Shown: positions 22,483 through 34,669, counted from the stretch's first letter. The stretch: DNA of 50,123 bases from Lactifluus volemus (GCA_022376515.1 WTXI01000265.1:1-50123); one strand, 5' to 3'. The notes: generated from the sequence alone by a model not told the origin. Numbers and translations: made by a program.

Positions 22483-23733
22483 AACCCAAAAAAAAAAAAA
22501 GTCCTTCCGGCTCATCCCGGTTTCTCCTACACACCTCCCCCCTTCCCCCGCGGATTACGTGCAATTTTTTGGGGCGTCCCATATTGGAGTGAGGAAGTGC
22601 GGCTGATCGATCGTCACGTACCCCCGCTGTATGGCGGGCATTCGAGCTCTATGAGGAGCACACGACTGAATGGTCGTCAATGTAACTTAGAAGAATTCCG
22701 CAAGGCGGTGGCACTCATGACACATCACCCTTGGAGGGACTAGACACAAAGTTCCGTTGTGAGGTTTACGACATACCTCGCCTGAAGCCTGCGGAACGGT
22801 CGAGACTTTGGTCAAATCTAGACAATATGTCGCCTTTCATGAAGCGGCGCCGTTCTATAAATGGAGACGCCATCTCCAAGTGGAATATGAACACCCTTTT
22901 ACATTCAAAGCACTCTCCGTCCGCCGGAATCGAAGCGCGGTCACCGTGCTATCCCACCTGCTCCGCCTTCCCTCCATTACATTCAACAACTCCTCCCACA
23001 ATCAATTACTTATGTGTTATCACGCCTCCCAGTTTCAGTAAATTGCACCATACATCTCTCAATTTCGTCCTTCCAAGTGTTGACAACCACGGTTCTCTCC
23101 CGTTGATTTTTGGACATGCATCCCTGTCCTGCCCATACTCACGAAGGTGCTTGGACATGGCTGTCATCTCACATCCTAGAGGACACTCTTCACTTGGACA
23201 GTGCGCCCCACGCCACGCCAACACCTTCGTTTCATAACAGGGTACAATTCCTTCTTCCGGCCTCGAGCTCGTATTTAGATGTATCCGCAGCCATCATGGC
23301 AGACCTAGTCTAGCTTAGTCAATAAATGCTATAAAGTGGAGACTTGGTCAAGAACTGGCCATATGGTTACCCTCGGGAACCCAATCCACCGTGGTTCTCA
23401 GTGCTTAAATGGGTAGGAGACCCTTGACGCGTCCAGGAGACCAAGCCGAACTTCGTGGGAAATCAATATTATAGTGGGAGAAGCTGTTGTATGCCGTCAC
23501 ATTGATGCAGTGTCTCTCCGTTTGAATAGTGTGGTTGTAGGCGATGCAGAATAGAGAAACATGTTAGTATATGTGGCGTGCGATTGGCATCGCTCCTTTG
23601 GAAATGTTGCAGCCCATAGCCCATCCCGTCGCCCGGCCCGTCGGGGCAGTGTAGCTTAAAAACTTATATAAGTAAGCTTTGGGTTTCCCCTGCCACTTCC
23701 CACGCTGACACGACCTCTCAAGTGCCATAGCTC
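22483..23733 (+). other. Eroded DNA after gene B, then gene C promoter
   Basis: No intact gene. Short frames such as LEGLDTKFRCEVYDIP near 22731 are in the same strand as gene B and could be remains of its soluble C-terminal part, but I see no firm match. The last 60-70 bp match the DNA upstream of gene A, including GGGTTTCCCC, and so form the conserved promoter-proximal region of C-type genes. Confidence 0.4.
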
Positions 23734-26260
23734 ATGGAGAACGACCAAGATCCGGAATTGCTGAACGATATCGGTGCCGGTATGTAATTAGAACTCAACC
23801 ATAATCACACTGCCCTTATACGGTGAAATACTAGATGACCAATATCCCCCCCGTGCGCAAACTCTAGAGCAGAGGGAAGAGTCCAACTTTTCCGATGGCT
23901 CTGGACCTTTGTTTTCCATGTATCTCGATAGGGCTGAGGAAGAGGACAAGAAGATGGCGGACGGTTGGTCAGGAGACGCCGATGGAATTCTCGTCTTTGT
24001 GAGTCCTCATTTTAGCGCCCACAGTTTCCTTTAAAGTGATGAATGTCAGACTGGCTTGTTCTCGGCCTCAGTGGCTGCCTTGCTCGCCGTGTCAATCCCA
24101 AGCCTTCTACCAAGCCCACAGGACACCTCAGCGTTTTACCTTGCGAACATCCATCACTTACTCGCCCAAGACCACGGAATTAATACCACCATCCCCTCAT
24201 CATTGAATAATGCGGCCGACTCGTTCACGCCTGCTACAACGGCTGTTTGGGTCAATGGACTGTGGTTCTTGAGCCTGATGATCAGTCTTACTTGCGCTCT
24301 ATTAGCGACGCTGCTACAACAATGGGCACGTCGGTATCGCAGAGTCACCTGCCCACGATACGGCCCACACAAGCGAGCACGGGTTCGTGCATTTTATGCC
24401 GAAGGGGTTGAAAAGCTGCACCTCCCGTGGACCGTAGAAATGTTACCGATTCTACTCCATGCCTCACTTTTCCTATTCTTTGCCGGCCTTTCGGTCTTCG
24501 TGTTCAGCGTCAACCTGACCATCTTCAAAGTTGTGATTGCATGGGTCGGGCTCTGCGTGATCGTGTACGCATGGCTCACTTTCATGCCCATCTTTCACAA
24601 AAATAGCCCTTATTCTGCACCACTTTCTGAGCCCGTCTCATTCTGTGTCACCGGCCTCCGATACATTGTCTTCCGGCTTCTCGAAAGGTTCACCCACTTC
24701 GATATCTCCTGCCTTCGGTTCTATCGCGGTCGCAACTTGATGGCCGGGCACCTTGACAATTTCTTTTTCCACAGTCTACGCAAGACTGCAGAAGAATTCG
24801 CTTTCCGACTGGACCCCATTATCGACTATCGTGCATTGAAATGGACATTCGACTCCCTGGATGAAGATAATGAACTCGAAATGTTCTTCGAAGGGGTTCC
24901 CAACTTATGTAAATCACAGGCGATGACAAATCCCCAGGAAATTTTCATCAGACCGAACAGGTCAATGCTACAGCATGCATTGATTGGGTTCATGGACCGT
25001 ACTTTGACGTCCAACCTCGTCTCCGAGTCGGTGAAGCAACGACGGGTCATCATCTGCACAAAGGTCATCGAAGCAACCTCCCTTCTTGGGGCTTGGTATA
25101 CCCTTAATCGCGTTCTTCTCAAAGACTGGCAAGGATTTTTGAAATCTGTCGAATTCGGTCTCTTCGTACAAGGGTTGAAAGACATACGGGAGGTTACCGC
25201 TTTCTTCGCGAAGTGTGTTACCGCGGTTATCATTTCAAGCGTGCAAGAACGCGACCGTGACGAACGCTGGTTCCAGCTCGTGCTTGGTCAGCTGAACTTG
25301 TCAACGCTTGTCGCTCGAGGCTATCACCGAGACAGCATATCGCTCGCTGCGTTGATCCACATCTCTCGACAGGCTGTTGAAACCTGTTCTGGATCGGATG
25401 AGCGGCGGCGAGGTCACATGATCGATGCGTATGCGAAGACGGTGGAGTTTATTTGTAAAGTGGATTTCCACCGTACTTCACCAGGACTGAAGCATGGCTT
25501 CTGCGGTTTGTGGAACCAACTGATCGATGCCGCACACGACGACAAGAATGACCACGCCAGCTCACTCTGTGTGACGGTACTCAAACATATTCGAAAGGTC
25601 TATATCGCTTTGCATGAATGCACGGACACTAACCCCACTGCGTTTACCAACGTTACTGATGAGCGGGACTCAAATTTGGACGACAAAGGATCATACTCCA
25701 AGTGCGATAATGAGGACCATTGTTCAAATTCATCACCGGTTCCGCCATTGGAAATTAACAAGCCATCGTTTGATGGAGGAGGAAACGCTGGTCACGCAGG
25801 GACCAGCTCGCCTATGACGAATACACCGACATTGGTGGCGTTCCCCATGGCTTCGACCTATTCCCACGCATCAGCTCAGGCCCCATCCTTCCCGAATTCT
25901 ATTCCTTTCAGCGTGCTTCCCGCAGACCTCCGCTACCAGGGGTACGTTCCGTACGATGTACTCTCAATGCAGCAAGCGCCATACTATCACATGACGCAGC
26001 AAACTGATCAGAGTCATCTTCTTCCGCATGCTCACATGTTCGGGAGGACAATGATCCCTCCTTCTCCTGTGGATGCCGATTCTAAAGATGGGATGGAAAA
26101 GGAGGCACCATCGTCGTCATGCCCTACTAGTGGACTCGCTTCATCTCCCCCGCAGGACAGTAAATCAACTGAGTCCACTGGAGAGGATATCCGCTCTTCT
26201 GAGGACCCTGAAAAGTCACCTCAGGATTCAGTAGTTCATGACGGCGTTTTCGATCGCTAG
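23734..26260 (+). CDS. DUF6535 membrane protein C (intact)
   Basis: Exons 23734-23779, 23835-23998 and 24050-26260 give about 806 aa. Exon 1 encodes MENDQDPELLNDIGA. Exon 2 holds SDGSGPLFSMYLDRAEEEDK and ends DADGILVF. Exon 3 starts TGLFSASVAALLAVSIPSLL (helix 1). It continues SPQDTSAFYLANIHHLLAQ, VNGLWFLSLMISLTCALLAT (helix 2), PRYGPHKRARVRAFYAEGVE, LHASLFLFFAGLSVFVFSV (helix 3) and VVIAWVGLCVIVYAWLTFMP (helix 4). The soluble part has LKWTFDSLDEDNELEMFFEG and ERDERWFQLVLGQLNLS-like helices. The end is a Ser/Pro-rich tail, ST(E)STGEDIRSSEDPEKSPQ. The protein has no recognisable enzyme motif. It is presumably a multi-pass membrane protein with most of its mass on one side. Gene D follows after 223 bp. 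Of the paralogues, it is closest to the first two thirds of A and to pseudogene E. Confidence 0.88.
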
Positions 26261-26402
26261 CACGAGAATTATTTTTTTCTTCATCTCCAGGAGATTATTT
26301 CCGCGATGACTGGTTTTTTCCCTATGATTATAGTTTCTGACACGTTTCTATACTTTGTGTTGTTCAACTGCTTTGATTCACCGAACTTATGTTTTTTTAT
26401 AC

Positions 26403-26416
26403 CACGTGACCACGTG
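26403..26416. promoter_or_regulatory. Double CACGTG site upstream of gene D
   Basis: Two CACGTG palindromes (26403-26408 and 26411-26416) lie about 70-80 bp before the gene D start. One is kept at 31121-31126 before F, and before G the same place reads TACGTG (35672-35677). CACGTG is the classical site of bHLH factors of the Cbf1/SREBP type; the link to any factor here is inference. Confidence 0.5.
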
Positions 26417-26483
26417 ACATGTCTCCTTGTTTAGTACTAGTTACCTTAATGAGCATTATTCATTTTCTCATCCCATTACCCCA

Positions 26484-29273
26484 ATGTCCGAAACTGACCG
26501 GCCTGACCACGCAGCCATGAACTTAGAGGATGTACCTGGGAGGGGGATAGATCCAAGTATGATATCCCCGACTCGACTTTACTTCATGTTCATGATGGTG
26601 CACAGGCAGAAATCCTGATGCACAGCCAGCACAACCTCAATCGTCACAAGAACAGCCATCTGGAAACTTTTCTGACGGATCAGGGCCCCTTTTCAACATG
26701 TACATAAAGATGGCGGCTGAAGAAGACAACAAAATGACCGATCGCTGGCAAAAGGATGCAGACGGCATCCTCATTTTCGTTAGTCCCCAAGCTAGTCTCC
26801 ACTCCAGTACTGACCAGCGTGAACCTTGTAGACTGGGTTGTTCTCTGCCTCAGTCGCAGCATTAGCCGCAGTGTCGGTACAGGACTTGAGGCCAAATTCA
26901 CAGGATACCTCGGCATTCTATCTCAAGAATATCTATCAGCTTCTCGCTGACCCGAACATATCTCGAGCAGCAATCCTTGCCAGTCCAGCTGAACCACCCC
27001 CATTCTCTCCACCGAGATATGCAATCTGGGTCAATTCGTTATGGTTCCTGAGCCTGGTCATGAGTCTCACATGTGCTCTTCTGGCGACACTGTTACAACA
27101 ATGGGCGCGGAATTATCTCACGGTCACTCAACTACCCCGGTACAGTCCACACAAGCGAGCACGGATCCGTGCATTCTTCGCAAATGGTGTAGAAAAGTTT
27201 CATCTCCTTCGTGCGGTCGAGATGTTGCCGGCTTTGCTACACCTTTCCCTTTTCCTCTTCTTTTTCGGCCTCATGATTTTCCTGTCCAACATCAACCACA
27301 CGCCATTCACTGTCGTTGCTTTTTGGGTTGGGCTTTCGGCAGGGATATATGGGTGTATCACGTTAATGCCGATCTTTCGTCACGACAGCCCCTACTATGC
27401 ACCTCTTTCTTCCTCGGCTTGGTTCCTTTTTAATGCCACGCTATATGGAGCTCTTTTAATTCGCGGTATTCTCTGCCGCTGCGGCATAGTACTCGGACCT
27501 CCGCAATTTCTATCCGACCACAACACGCACGTTCTTCTACGCATATGGGGTCCTTTCAAGATTATTGTTTCCGAATGGACCTTAGATGGTATGGTGAAGA
27601 TAAGGCAAAACAGCGCATTGGAAGTGTCAGAGAAAATGGATGGTCGTGTCCTGAGATGGACATTTGACTCTCTGGACGAAGACCGCGAGCTGGAACGATT
27701 CTTCGAGGGCATTCCTGCCTTCTGTAGCTCAAACGTGATCGAGGAGCCCAGACGAGGTTTTGGGTTTGCTGGATTGAATACTTTAGTTATGGAAGGCGCT
27801 TTGAATGGATTCTTGAGGCGTACTTTCTCATCTAGTTTGCTTTCTGAGGTCGTCAAAGACAGTCGGTTCATACTCTGCATGCAAGTCGCCGATGCACTCG
27901 GCGTTTCATTTTTATCTTCCAGCATCCTTCGGGCTTTTTTTTACATGGGTGGAACGCTGCGGTCCGTTGAAATAGGGCACTTTCTCAGAAGCCGATGTCA
28001 TAGCAGCGATCCTGACGTCGCTGTATCGGCACAATCGATCATTGCTGGGATCATTGCAAGTGCACCGGAACGCGACGATCGTTGGAAGGCCCTCACTATG
28101 GCCTATTTAGGGATATCGGAAGATTCGCTCCGGCACTATCTCGCACGCGGTGACAGCGTATTACTTGCCAATCTGATCCACACCGCTCGCCAGTGCTTCC
28201 GCTGCTTTCGCGACCACGATTGTATGGTTTTCTCCCTGGACGACATACTGCCAACGATTTCTGAATTCGACATTCGAAATACTCTTCCTGAACTGCAGCA
28301 CGACTTCTGTGGCTTGTGGAATGAAATCGCTCAAGAAGCGCACAATCGCGAATCTGCATATATTTCTCATTATTTTCTCGGACCCATTAGGCAACTTTAC
28401 ATCCCATTACATCAAGGCACAGATGCTGTCCCGACCACCTTCAATGCTTCCACTGATGATCAAGCACGCATTCTGTGGCGGCCATCTTCGTACCCATTGT
28501 GCAACATCCCGGGTCATCACTTCACTCATCCTTCCGTTGTCCCACCCCCTGCCGACCCTCCCGCCGCCGTTCTGAATAATACCACTTCTACCCCACCTGA
28601 TGTGCCATCCTTCTCTGGAACGACCCCAGATCATAGCGCCATCCATCTCTTAGAACAGCCATCTCTGTACGGTGACCGCTCTCCACCCGACAGCATTCGA
28701 AATAGTGACCTTTCTATTGCTTCACCCAGATTTTCTACTGTCATCGCGACAGAAAATCCCACTGACACCCTGATTATCTTGCCCACGGCCAAGTCAGAGT
28801 CTGGTCCTCGACCTGCCGCGGCAGCATCCTCTCCGCTATTCCCCACCATCCAATCTAGTAATACCGTTGATTTCGAGGTTGTCCCTCCTTCCTTGGTACT
28901 TGAAAATCAAATGTCATCTCTGCCAGCGCCAATTCACAGTGACACGCTTCCCACGGACCCACTGATGCTCTCGGCCTCTCCTATATTGCAAACTGACCCT
29001 ACCATTCCTGGTTCTGGGACCCCAATTGCGCTGGACTCAGTCCCAGTCGAAGAAATCACAGCTCCACGGGAGACCTCCGTTTCGCAACTCGGGTTAGCGC
29101 GGAATGAAGCAACGTTCGATAACCATAATAATTCCCGGCCTCAGGGGCCTCCTAATATCGTGGAGGTCCCATCACAGCCAGACCAGCTGGCGATGTCGGT
29201 CCTGGACATGCCCATGGATCCTTTGCAGGATTCCCTCGACACAGCCTGTCGCGACATTGATCGCCCACAGTAA
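26484..29273 (+). CDS. DUF6535 membrane protein D (intact)
   Basis: Exons 26484-26556, 26606-26778 and 26832-29273 give about 895 aa. Exon 1 encodes MSETDRPDHAAMNLEDVPGR and ends in phase 1. Exon 2 is Gln/Pro-rich, then SGPLFNMYIKMAAEEDNKM, ending ADGILIF. Exon 3 opens TGLFSASVAALAAVSVQDLRP. It continues TSAFYLKNIYQLLADPNIS, VNSLWFLSLVMSLTCALLAT, PRYSPHKRARIRAFFANGVE, LLHLSLFLFFFGLMIFLSNI and VVAFWVGLSAGIYGCITLMP: four membrane helices. LRWTFDSLDEDRELERFFEG marks the start of the soluble part. The long tail is Ser/Pro/Thr-rich and carries ILPTAKSESGPRPAAAAS and EEITAPRETSVSQL, both shared with gene A. The distinctive LRPNSQDTSAFYLKN segment sets D, F and G (and J) apart from C-type paralogues. 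Function unknown. Confidence 0.88.
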
Positions 29274-29813
29274 AAACGAAAAAGGTCACGTCTTCTGTTG
29301 ATATGTAAGGTATCGTGAGTGATGATGGTATTAGACATTTGTAAGCTTTTTTGTCTCCGAGAGGTGTCAAGGCTCAATGTGATTCAATTGCAGATCATGA
29401 AAGCAATCTCAGTTCGAGAAGGCTGACGTCTCTATTGTGTATTATGTTGTTGCTTTCCGTACGCGGCTCAACATCGCTACCCCCACATTTCTCTCTCCAC
29501 AATATGATCCGTACCAGTTTCTTTTTAGTCCGATTCTCCTTGCTCGGTATTATTTCTTATGAGTCGTATCGTGCCTTCCCTCTGCGTAGCTGAACAACAC
29601 GATATTACCATGTATAGATAGCCGAAGATGCTTTGTTCAAGAGAAACTCGATGTTGGCTTTTGAGCGTTTGAACCTCCGCGCGGGCGCGCACGCTGGGGG
29701 CCTTGCCGAGGTACCATTTTCACTGTGTTTACCTACGTGTATAACGATGCTCACTCCAATGAGTTTGCAGATGTCAGCCTAGATTAAACGTGTTTGAATT
29801 GTGAGATGTACGC
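29274..29813 (+). repeat. 3' flank of gene D, template of the inverted copy
   Basis: The sequence to about 29710 is repeated in inverted orientation after gene A (4382-4861), and its first part is repeated directly after F (33996 to about 34250). It contains no convincing gene. The conservation over several hundred non-coding bases marks the duplicated unit and probably includes the polyadenylation region. Confidence 0.75.
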
Positions 29814-31065
29814 CCCATGAATCCAATCAATGCATTTGTTCGGTCCGGGTTGAAACTTGAAGACATTCGACTTCCAACCTCGAATCGGTGAAGCAGCGGC
29901 GGGTCATCATCTACACGAAGCAACCTCCCTTCTTTGGCCTTGGGCCTTGGTTAAGTTGGTATATCCTTCACCGCGTTCTTCTCAAAGACTGGTAAGCGAG
30001 GTTACCGCTTTCTACGCGATGTGTGTTACCGCGGTTATCATTTCAAGCGTGCAAGAACGCGACCGTGACGAACGCTGGTTCTTCCAGCTCGTGCTTGGTC
30101 AGCTGAACTTGTCAACGCCTATCGCTCGAGGCTATCACCGACACAACATCGCTCGTTACTTTGATCCACATCTCTCGGCAGGCTACTGAAACCTGTGGCT
30201 CGTGAGCGGCGCCCGGCCCGAGGTCACATGATCGACGCATATGTGAAGGCTTCTGCAGCTTGTGGAACGACAAGAGTGATCACGCCAGCTCGCTCTGTGT
30301 GACGGTGCTCAAACATATTCGAAAGGTCTATATCGCTTTGCATGGATACTCACCCCACTCACGAGTCACGGCGTTTACCAAACGTTACTGATGGCCCGGA
30401 CCCAATTTTGGACGATAAGAGATTATATTCCAAGTGCGATAACGAGGACCATTGTTCACCAACGGTTCCGCCTTTTCAAATCAATAAGCCATCGTTTGGC
30501 GGGCGGGAAGCGCTTGTCACGCCGGGACCAGCTATCCTATGCCAAATACTGTACAATGACATTGGCGCTCCCCATGCCTTCGATCTATTCCCACGCATTA
30601 GCTCCGGTCCCATCTTCCCGGGTTCAATTCCTTGCTCGCAGACTCCCGTTACCAAGAGTTCGTTCCGTACGATGTACTATCAGCGCAGCAAGCACCCTCT
30701 GCACACTATCACATGGCGCAGCAAACTGATTCGAGTCATCTTATTCCGCATGCTCACATGTTCGGGAGGAAAATGATCCTTCCTTCTGTGGATGTCGATT
30801 CTAAAAATGGGATGGAAACGCAGGCACCATGGTCGTCATGCCCTACTAGTGGACTGGCTTTCTCGCTCCCGCTGGTCAATAAATCAACTGAATCCACTGC
30901 AGAGGATATCCGCTCTTCTGAGGACCAGGATTTAGTAGTCCAAACGGGAAGCCGTCTTTATGAGGCATTTTCGTTCTCTAGCGCGAGACCTTTTTTTTCA
31001 TCTCTGGGAGATTATTTCCGCGATGACTGCTGGCTTTTCCCACATGTTCATAGTTTCTGACACGT
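29814..31065 (+). pseudogene. DUF6535 pseudogene E (C-type, 5' truncated)
   Basis: From about 29860 the sequence follows gene C exon 3 (from about 25010 onward): TSNSVKQRRV-like start, VTAVIISSVQERDRDERW, GQLNLSTPIARGYHRH and the tail with SHLIPHAHMFGRKMILPS and STAEDIRSSEDQD. It lacks exon 1, exon 2 and all membrane helices, has many small insertions and deletions, and cannot be read in one frame. The first 35 bases (29814-29848) are an inverted, internally deleted piece of the same C-type exon (complement of about 24949-25000). The remains end just before the promoter-like DNA of F. No product is expected. Confidence 0.85.
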
Positions 31066-31242
31066 TTATACCAAGTTGACAGCTGCTTTCGGTTCACCGA
31101 ATTTTATGTTTTTTTAATACCACGTGACGAATCCCCTTGTTTGGTACTATTTACACTCATGAGAGCATGTCCGAGTCCGGGCCCTAAAAAAAGGGTGTGA
31201 CCTTCATCAAGGCTCATCCGTTCTCATTCCACTAAGTCACCA

Positions 31243-33995
31243 ATGTTCGAACCTGACCATGCAGCAATAAATTTAGAGGATAGACCTGGGAGAGGGATAG
31301 ACCCAAGTATGTTATCCCTGACTCCATTTTATTTCCTTAACTTCATGCCAGTGTTCATGACTACACAGGCGGAAATCCTGATGTCGCACAGTCAGCACAG
31401 CCCCAATCGTCACAAGAACAGCCAACTGGAAACTTCTCTGACGGATCAGGGCCCCTTTTCAACATGTACATAAAGATGGCGGCTGAAGAAGACAACAAAA
31501 TGACCAATCGCTGGCAAAAGGATGCAGACGGCATCCTCATTTTCGTTAGTCCCCAAGTTAGTCTCCACATGCTGAGAGTACTGACCAGTGGGAACATTGT
31601 AGACTGGGTTGTTCTCTGCCTCAGTCGCAGCATTAGCCGCAGTGTCGGTACAGGACTTGAGGCCAAATCCACAGGATATCTCGGCATTCTATCTCAAGAA
31701 TATCTATCAGCTTCTCGCTGACCCGAATATATCTCGAGCAGCAATCCTTGCCACTCCAGCTGAACCACCCCATTCTCTCCACCGAGATATGCAATCTGGG
31801 TCAATTCGTTATGGTTCCTGAGCCTGGTCATGAGTCTCACATGTGCTCTTCTGGCGACACTGTTACAGCAATGGGCACGCGATTATCTCACTGTCACTCA
31901 ACCGCCGCGGTACAGTCCACACAAGCGAGCACGGATCCGTGCATTCTTCGCAAATGGTGTAGAAAAGTTCCATCTCCCTTGGGCGGTCGAGACATTGCCG
32001 ACATTGCTACACCTATCCCTTTTCCTCTTCTTTTTCGGCCTCATGATTTTCTTGTCCAACATCAACCACACGCCGTTCACTGTCGTTGCCTGTTGGGTTG
32101 GGCTTTCGGCAGGGATATATGGGTGTATCACGTTAATGCCGATCTTTTGTCACGACAGCCCTTACTATGCACCTCTTTCTTCCTCGGCTTGGTTCCTTTT
32201 TAATGCCGTGCTATGTGGAGCTCTTTTCATTCGCCGTATTCTCTTCCGCTGCTGCGCCATACTCGGAGCTCCACAACCCGAATCGACCACGACGCGCACA
32301 TTCTCCTACTCATATGGGGTCCTTTCAAGATTATCGTTTCCAAATGGACCTTAGATGGTATGGTGAAGATAAGGCAAAACAGCGCATTGGAAGTGTCAGA
32401 GAAAATGGACGGTCGTGTCCTGAAATGGACATTTGACTCTCTGGAAGAAGACCACGAGCTGGAACGATTCTTCGAGGGCATTCCTGCCTTCTGTAGCTCA
32501 AAAGTGATCAAGCACCCCAGACGAGTCTTTGAGTTTATTGGACTGCGTAACTGGGATTTGGACAAAGAATTGAGAGGATTCTTGAAGGCGTACTTTCTCT
32601 CTAGTTGGCTTTCTGAGGGTGTCAAGAAAGGCGGTTCATACTCTGCATGCAAGTCGCCGATGCACACGGTGTTTCAACTCGACCTTCCGCTTCCTTGAAG
32701 CATGTTTTCACATCGATGGAGTGCTGCGGTCCATTCCATTGGGGCACTTCCTCACAAGCCGATGTCATAGCAGCGATCCTCAAACTGCCTGTCTGCACAA
32801 AGGATAATTGCGGGATCATTGCAAGCGTACCGGAACGCGATGATCGTTGGAAGGCTCTCGCTATGGCTATTTAGGGATATCGGAAGATTTGCTCCGGCAT
32901 TATCTCGCACACGGTGACAGCGTATTACTTGCCAATCTGATCCACACCGCTCGCAGTTCGTCCGCTTCTATCGCGAACAGGGTCGGGTGACTTTCTTAGT
33001 GGATCGCATGGTGCCAACTATTTCTAAATTCGACATTCGAAATACTCTTCCTGAACTGCAGCACGACTTCTGTGGCTTGTGGAACGAAATCACTCAGGAA
33101 GCACACAATCGCGAATCTAACTCTATTTCTCTTTTTATTCTCAAACCCATTCGGCAACTTTATGTCGCTTTACATCAAGGCACAGATGCTGCACCGACCG
33201 CCTTCGATGTTTCCACTGATGTTATGGCACCCCTTTTGTGGCAGCCATCCTCGTACCCATTGTGCAACATCGCGGGTCATCACTCCACTCGTCCTTCCAT
33301 CTCCTTACTTCCTGCCGTCCCTCCCGCCCCCGTTCTGGACCCAGATCATAGCGCCATCCATCTCTTAGAACAGTCATCTCTGCACGGTGACCGCTCTCCA
33401 CCCGACAGCATTCGAAATGTGAGCTTTCGATTGCTACACCCGATTTAACTACAGTCATCGCGACAGAAAATCCCACTGACACCCCGATTATCTTGCCCAC
33501 CGCCAAATCAGAGACAGCATCACCACCCCTCTCTCCGCTATGCTCCACCCTGCAATCTAGTGATACTGTCGATCAGCAGTCGAACACAAAGTTCCCTCCT
33601 CCGTTGGTACCTGGAAATCAGTCATCATCTCCGCATGCGCCAATTCCAGGTGACACGCCTTCAACGGACCCACTGTCGCTCTCGGCCTCTCCTGTATTGC
33701 AAATTCACCAAACCATTCCTGGTCCTGGACCCCGACGGCGGTGCTGAGCTCAGTCCCAGCCGAAGAAATCACAGCTCCAAGGGGGACGTCCGTTTCGCAA
33801 CTCAGGTTGGCGCGGAATGAAGCAACGTTCGATACCCATAACAATTCCCGGACTCAGGAGCCTCCTAATATCGTGGAGGTCCCATTACAGCCAGACCAGC
33901 TGGCGATGCCGGTCCTGGACATGCCCATGGATCCTTTGCAGGATTCCCTTGACACAGCGGCGCCCTCCCGTCGCGACATTGATCACCCGGAGTAG
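31243..33995 (+). pseudogene. DUF6535 pseudogene F (D-type, multiple frameshifts)
   Basis: The first two exons are intact (31243-31306 and 31369-31544) and exon 3 starts at 31603 with TGLFSASVAALAAVSVQDLRP. It then shifts frame at CCCC 31768-31771, where D has five C. A second shift lies near 32270-32290, a third near 32625, one near 32866 where loss of one C creates a TAG, and others near 33420 and 33735. Between lesions the match to D is close (for example LLHLSLFLFFFGLMIFLSNI). The last segment ends SLDTAAPSRRDIDHPE, matching the D tail. Start, introns and upstream CACGTG are preserved, so the gene was functional until recently. If translated it would stop after about 150 residues, within the first membrane region. 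Confidence 0.85.
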
Positions 33996-34571
33996 AAGCG
34001 AGAATTGTCGCGTCCTGTATTAATGTTTTTAAGGTATCGTGAGTGAGGATGTATTGGATATGTATAAACTTTTTTTGACTCTGAGAGGTGTCAAGGCTCA
34101 ATCTGACTCAATTTCAGATCACGAAAGCGATCTCAGTTCGAGAAAGCTGACGTCCCTATTGTGTATTCTGTTGTTACTTTCCGTACGCGGCCAGCATCAC
34201 TAATCCTACATTTCTCTCTTCACAATATGATCCGTACCAGTTTCTTTTTTGTCGCGACGGGAAAGGCGGACATGGGGAAAAGTGGACTCGTTTTGATTGC
34301 ATATTCCTGAAAGTAAGGGGAAACAGACCGGGGCTGAATGTGGTGGGACATGAAAACGACGAAGCGAGCTCAGGCTAGAGTGAGAGGAGCCGGGTCATGG
34401 ATGTCACAGAAGACTGGAGATGAGAGGAACCGAGGGCTAGCGTGAGTTCAAGATGGAGGCGGTCACTCGTCGTCTAACGTGTCCTCCTTCACCAGGTAGC
34501 AATTAGTGGGGTTCTAATCTCTGCCTCAGCTGTGTCCATATATGTGGGCAGAAAAAATGCAAAAAGTAAAC
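33996..34571. other. 3' flank of F, then unique DNA
   Basis: Homology to the flanks of D and A continues to about 34250 (AGAGGTGTCAAGGCTCAA near 34084, ATGATCCGTACCAG) and breaks off there. The next 300 bp before the tRNA are unlike other parts of the window and hold no gene I can see. Confidence 0.5.
34552..34565 (-). terminator. Pol III terminators of the tRNA
   Basis: Read on minus, T5 (34565-34561) and T6 (34557-34552) follow the tRNA 3' end by a few bases. Runs of four or more T on the coding strand end RNA polymerase III transcription. Confidence 0.7.
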
Positions 34572-34669
34572 TGTCCCTGAGCGGATTCGAGCCGCTGGCT
34601 TCACGGATTTGCGACGAGCTAAGACCTCGTGACCACAACGTGATGATTTAACCACTAATCGACAGGGAC
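34572..34669 (-). tRNA. tRNA-His (GTG) with a 26-nt intron
   Basis: Read on minus, the acceptor stem is GTCCCTG paired with CAGGGAC and the discriminator is A. The D stem is GATT/AATC around the loop AGTGGTTA. The anticodon stem TCACG pairs with CGTGA only if a 26-nt insert (34632-34607) after position 37 is removed. The loop is then TTGTGG(intron)C, with anticodon GTG for histidine. The T stem AGCGG/CCGCT closes the loop CTCGAAT, with C where T54 is usual. The intron sits at the canonical place, one base 3' of the anticodon. The 72-nt mature body is of normal size. It is the only RNA gene I found, and it lies between two broken DUF6535 units. Confidence 0.88.

Noticed and set aside
28407..28849. 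Minus frames opposite the tail of gene D
   Set aside because: They recur opposite A and F only because the plus-strand tails are homologous.
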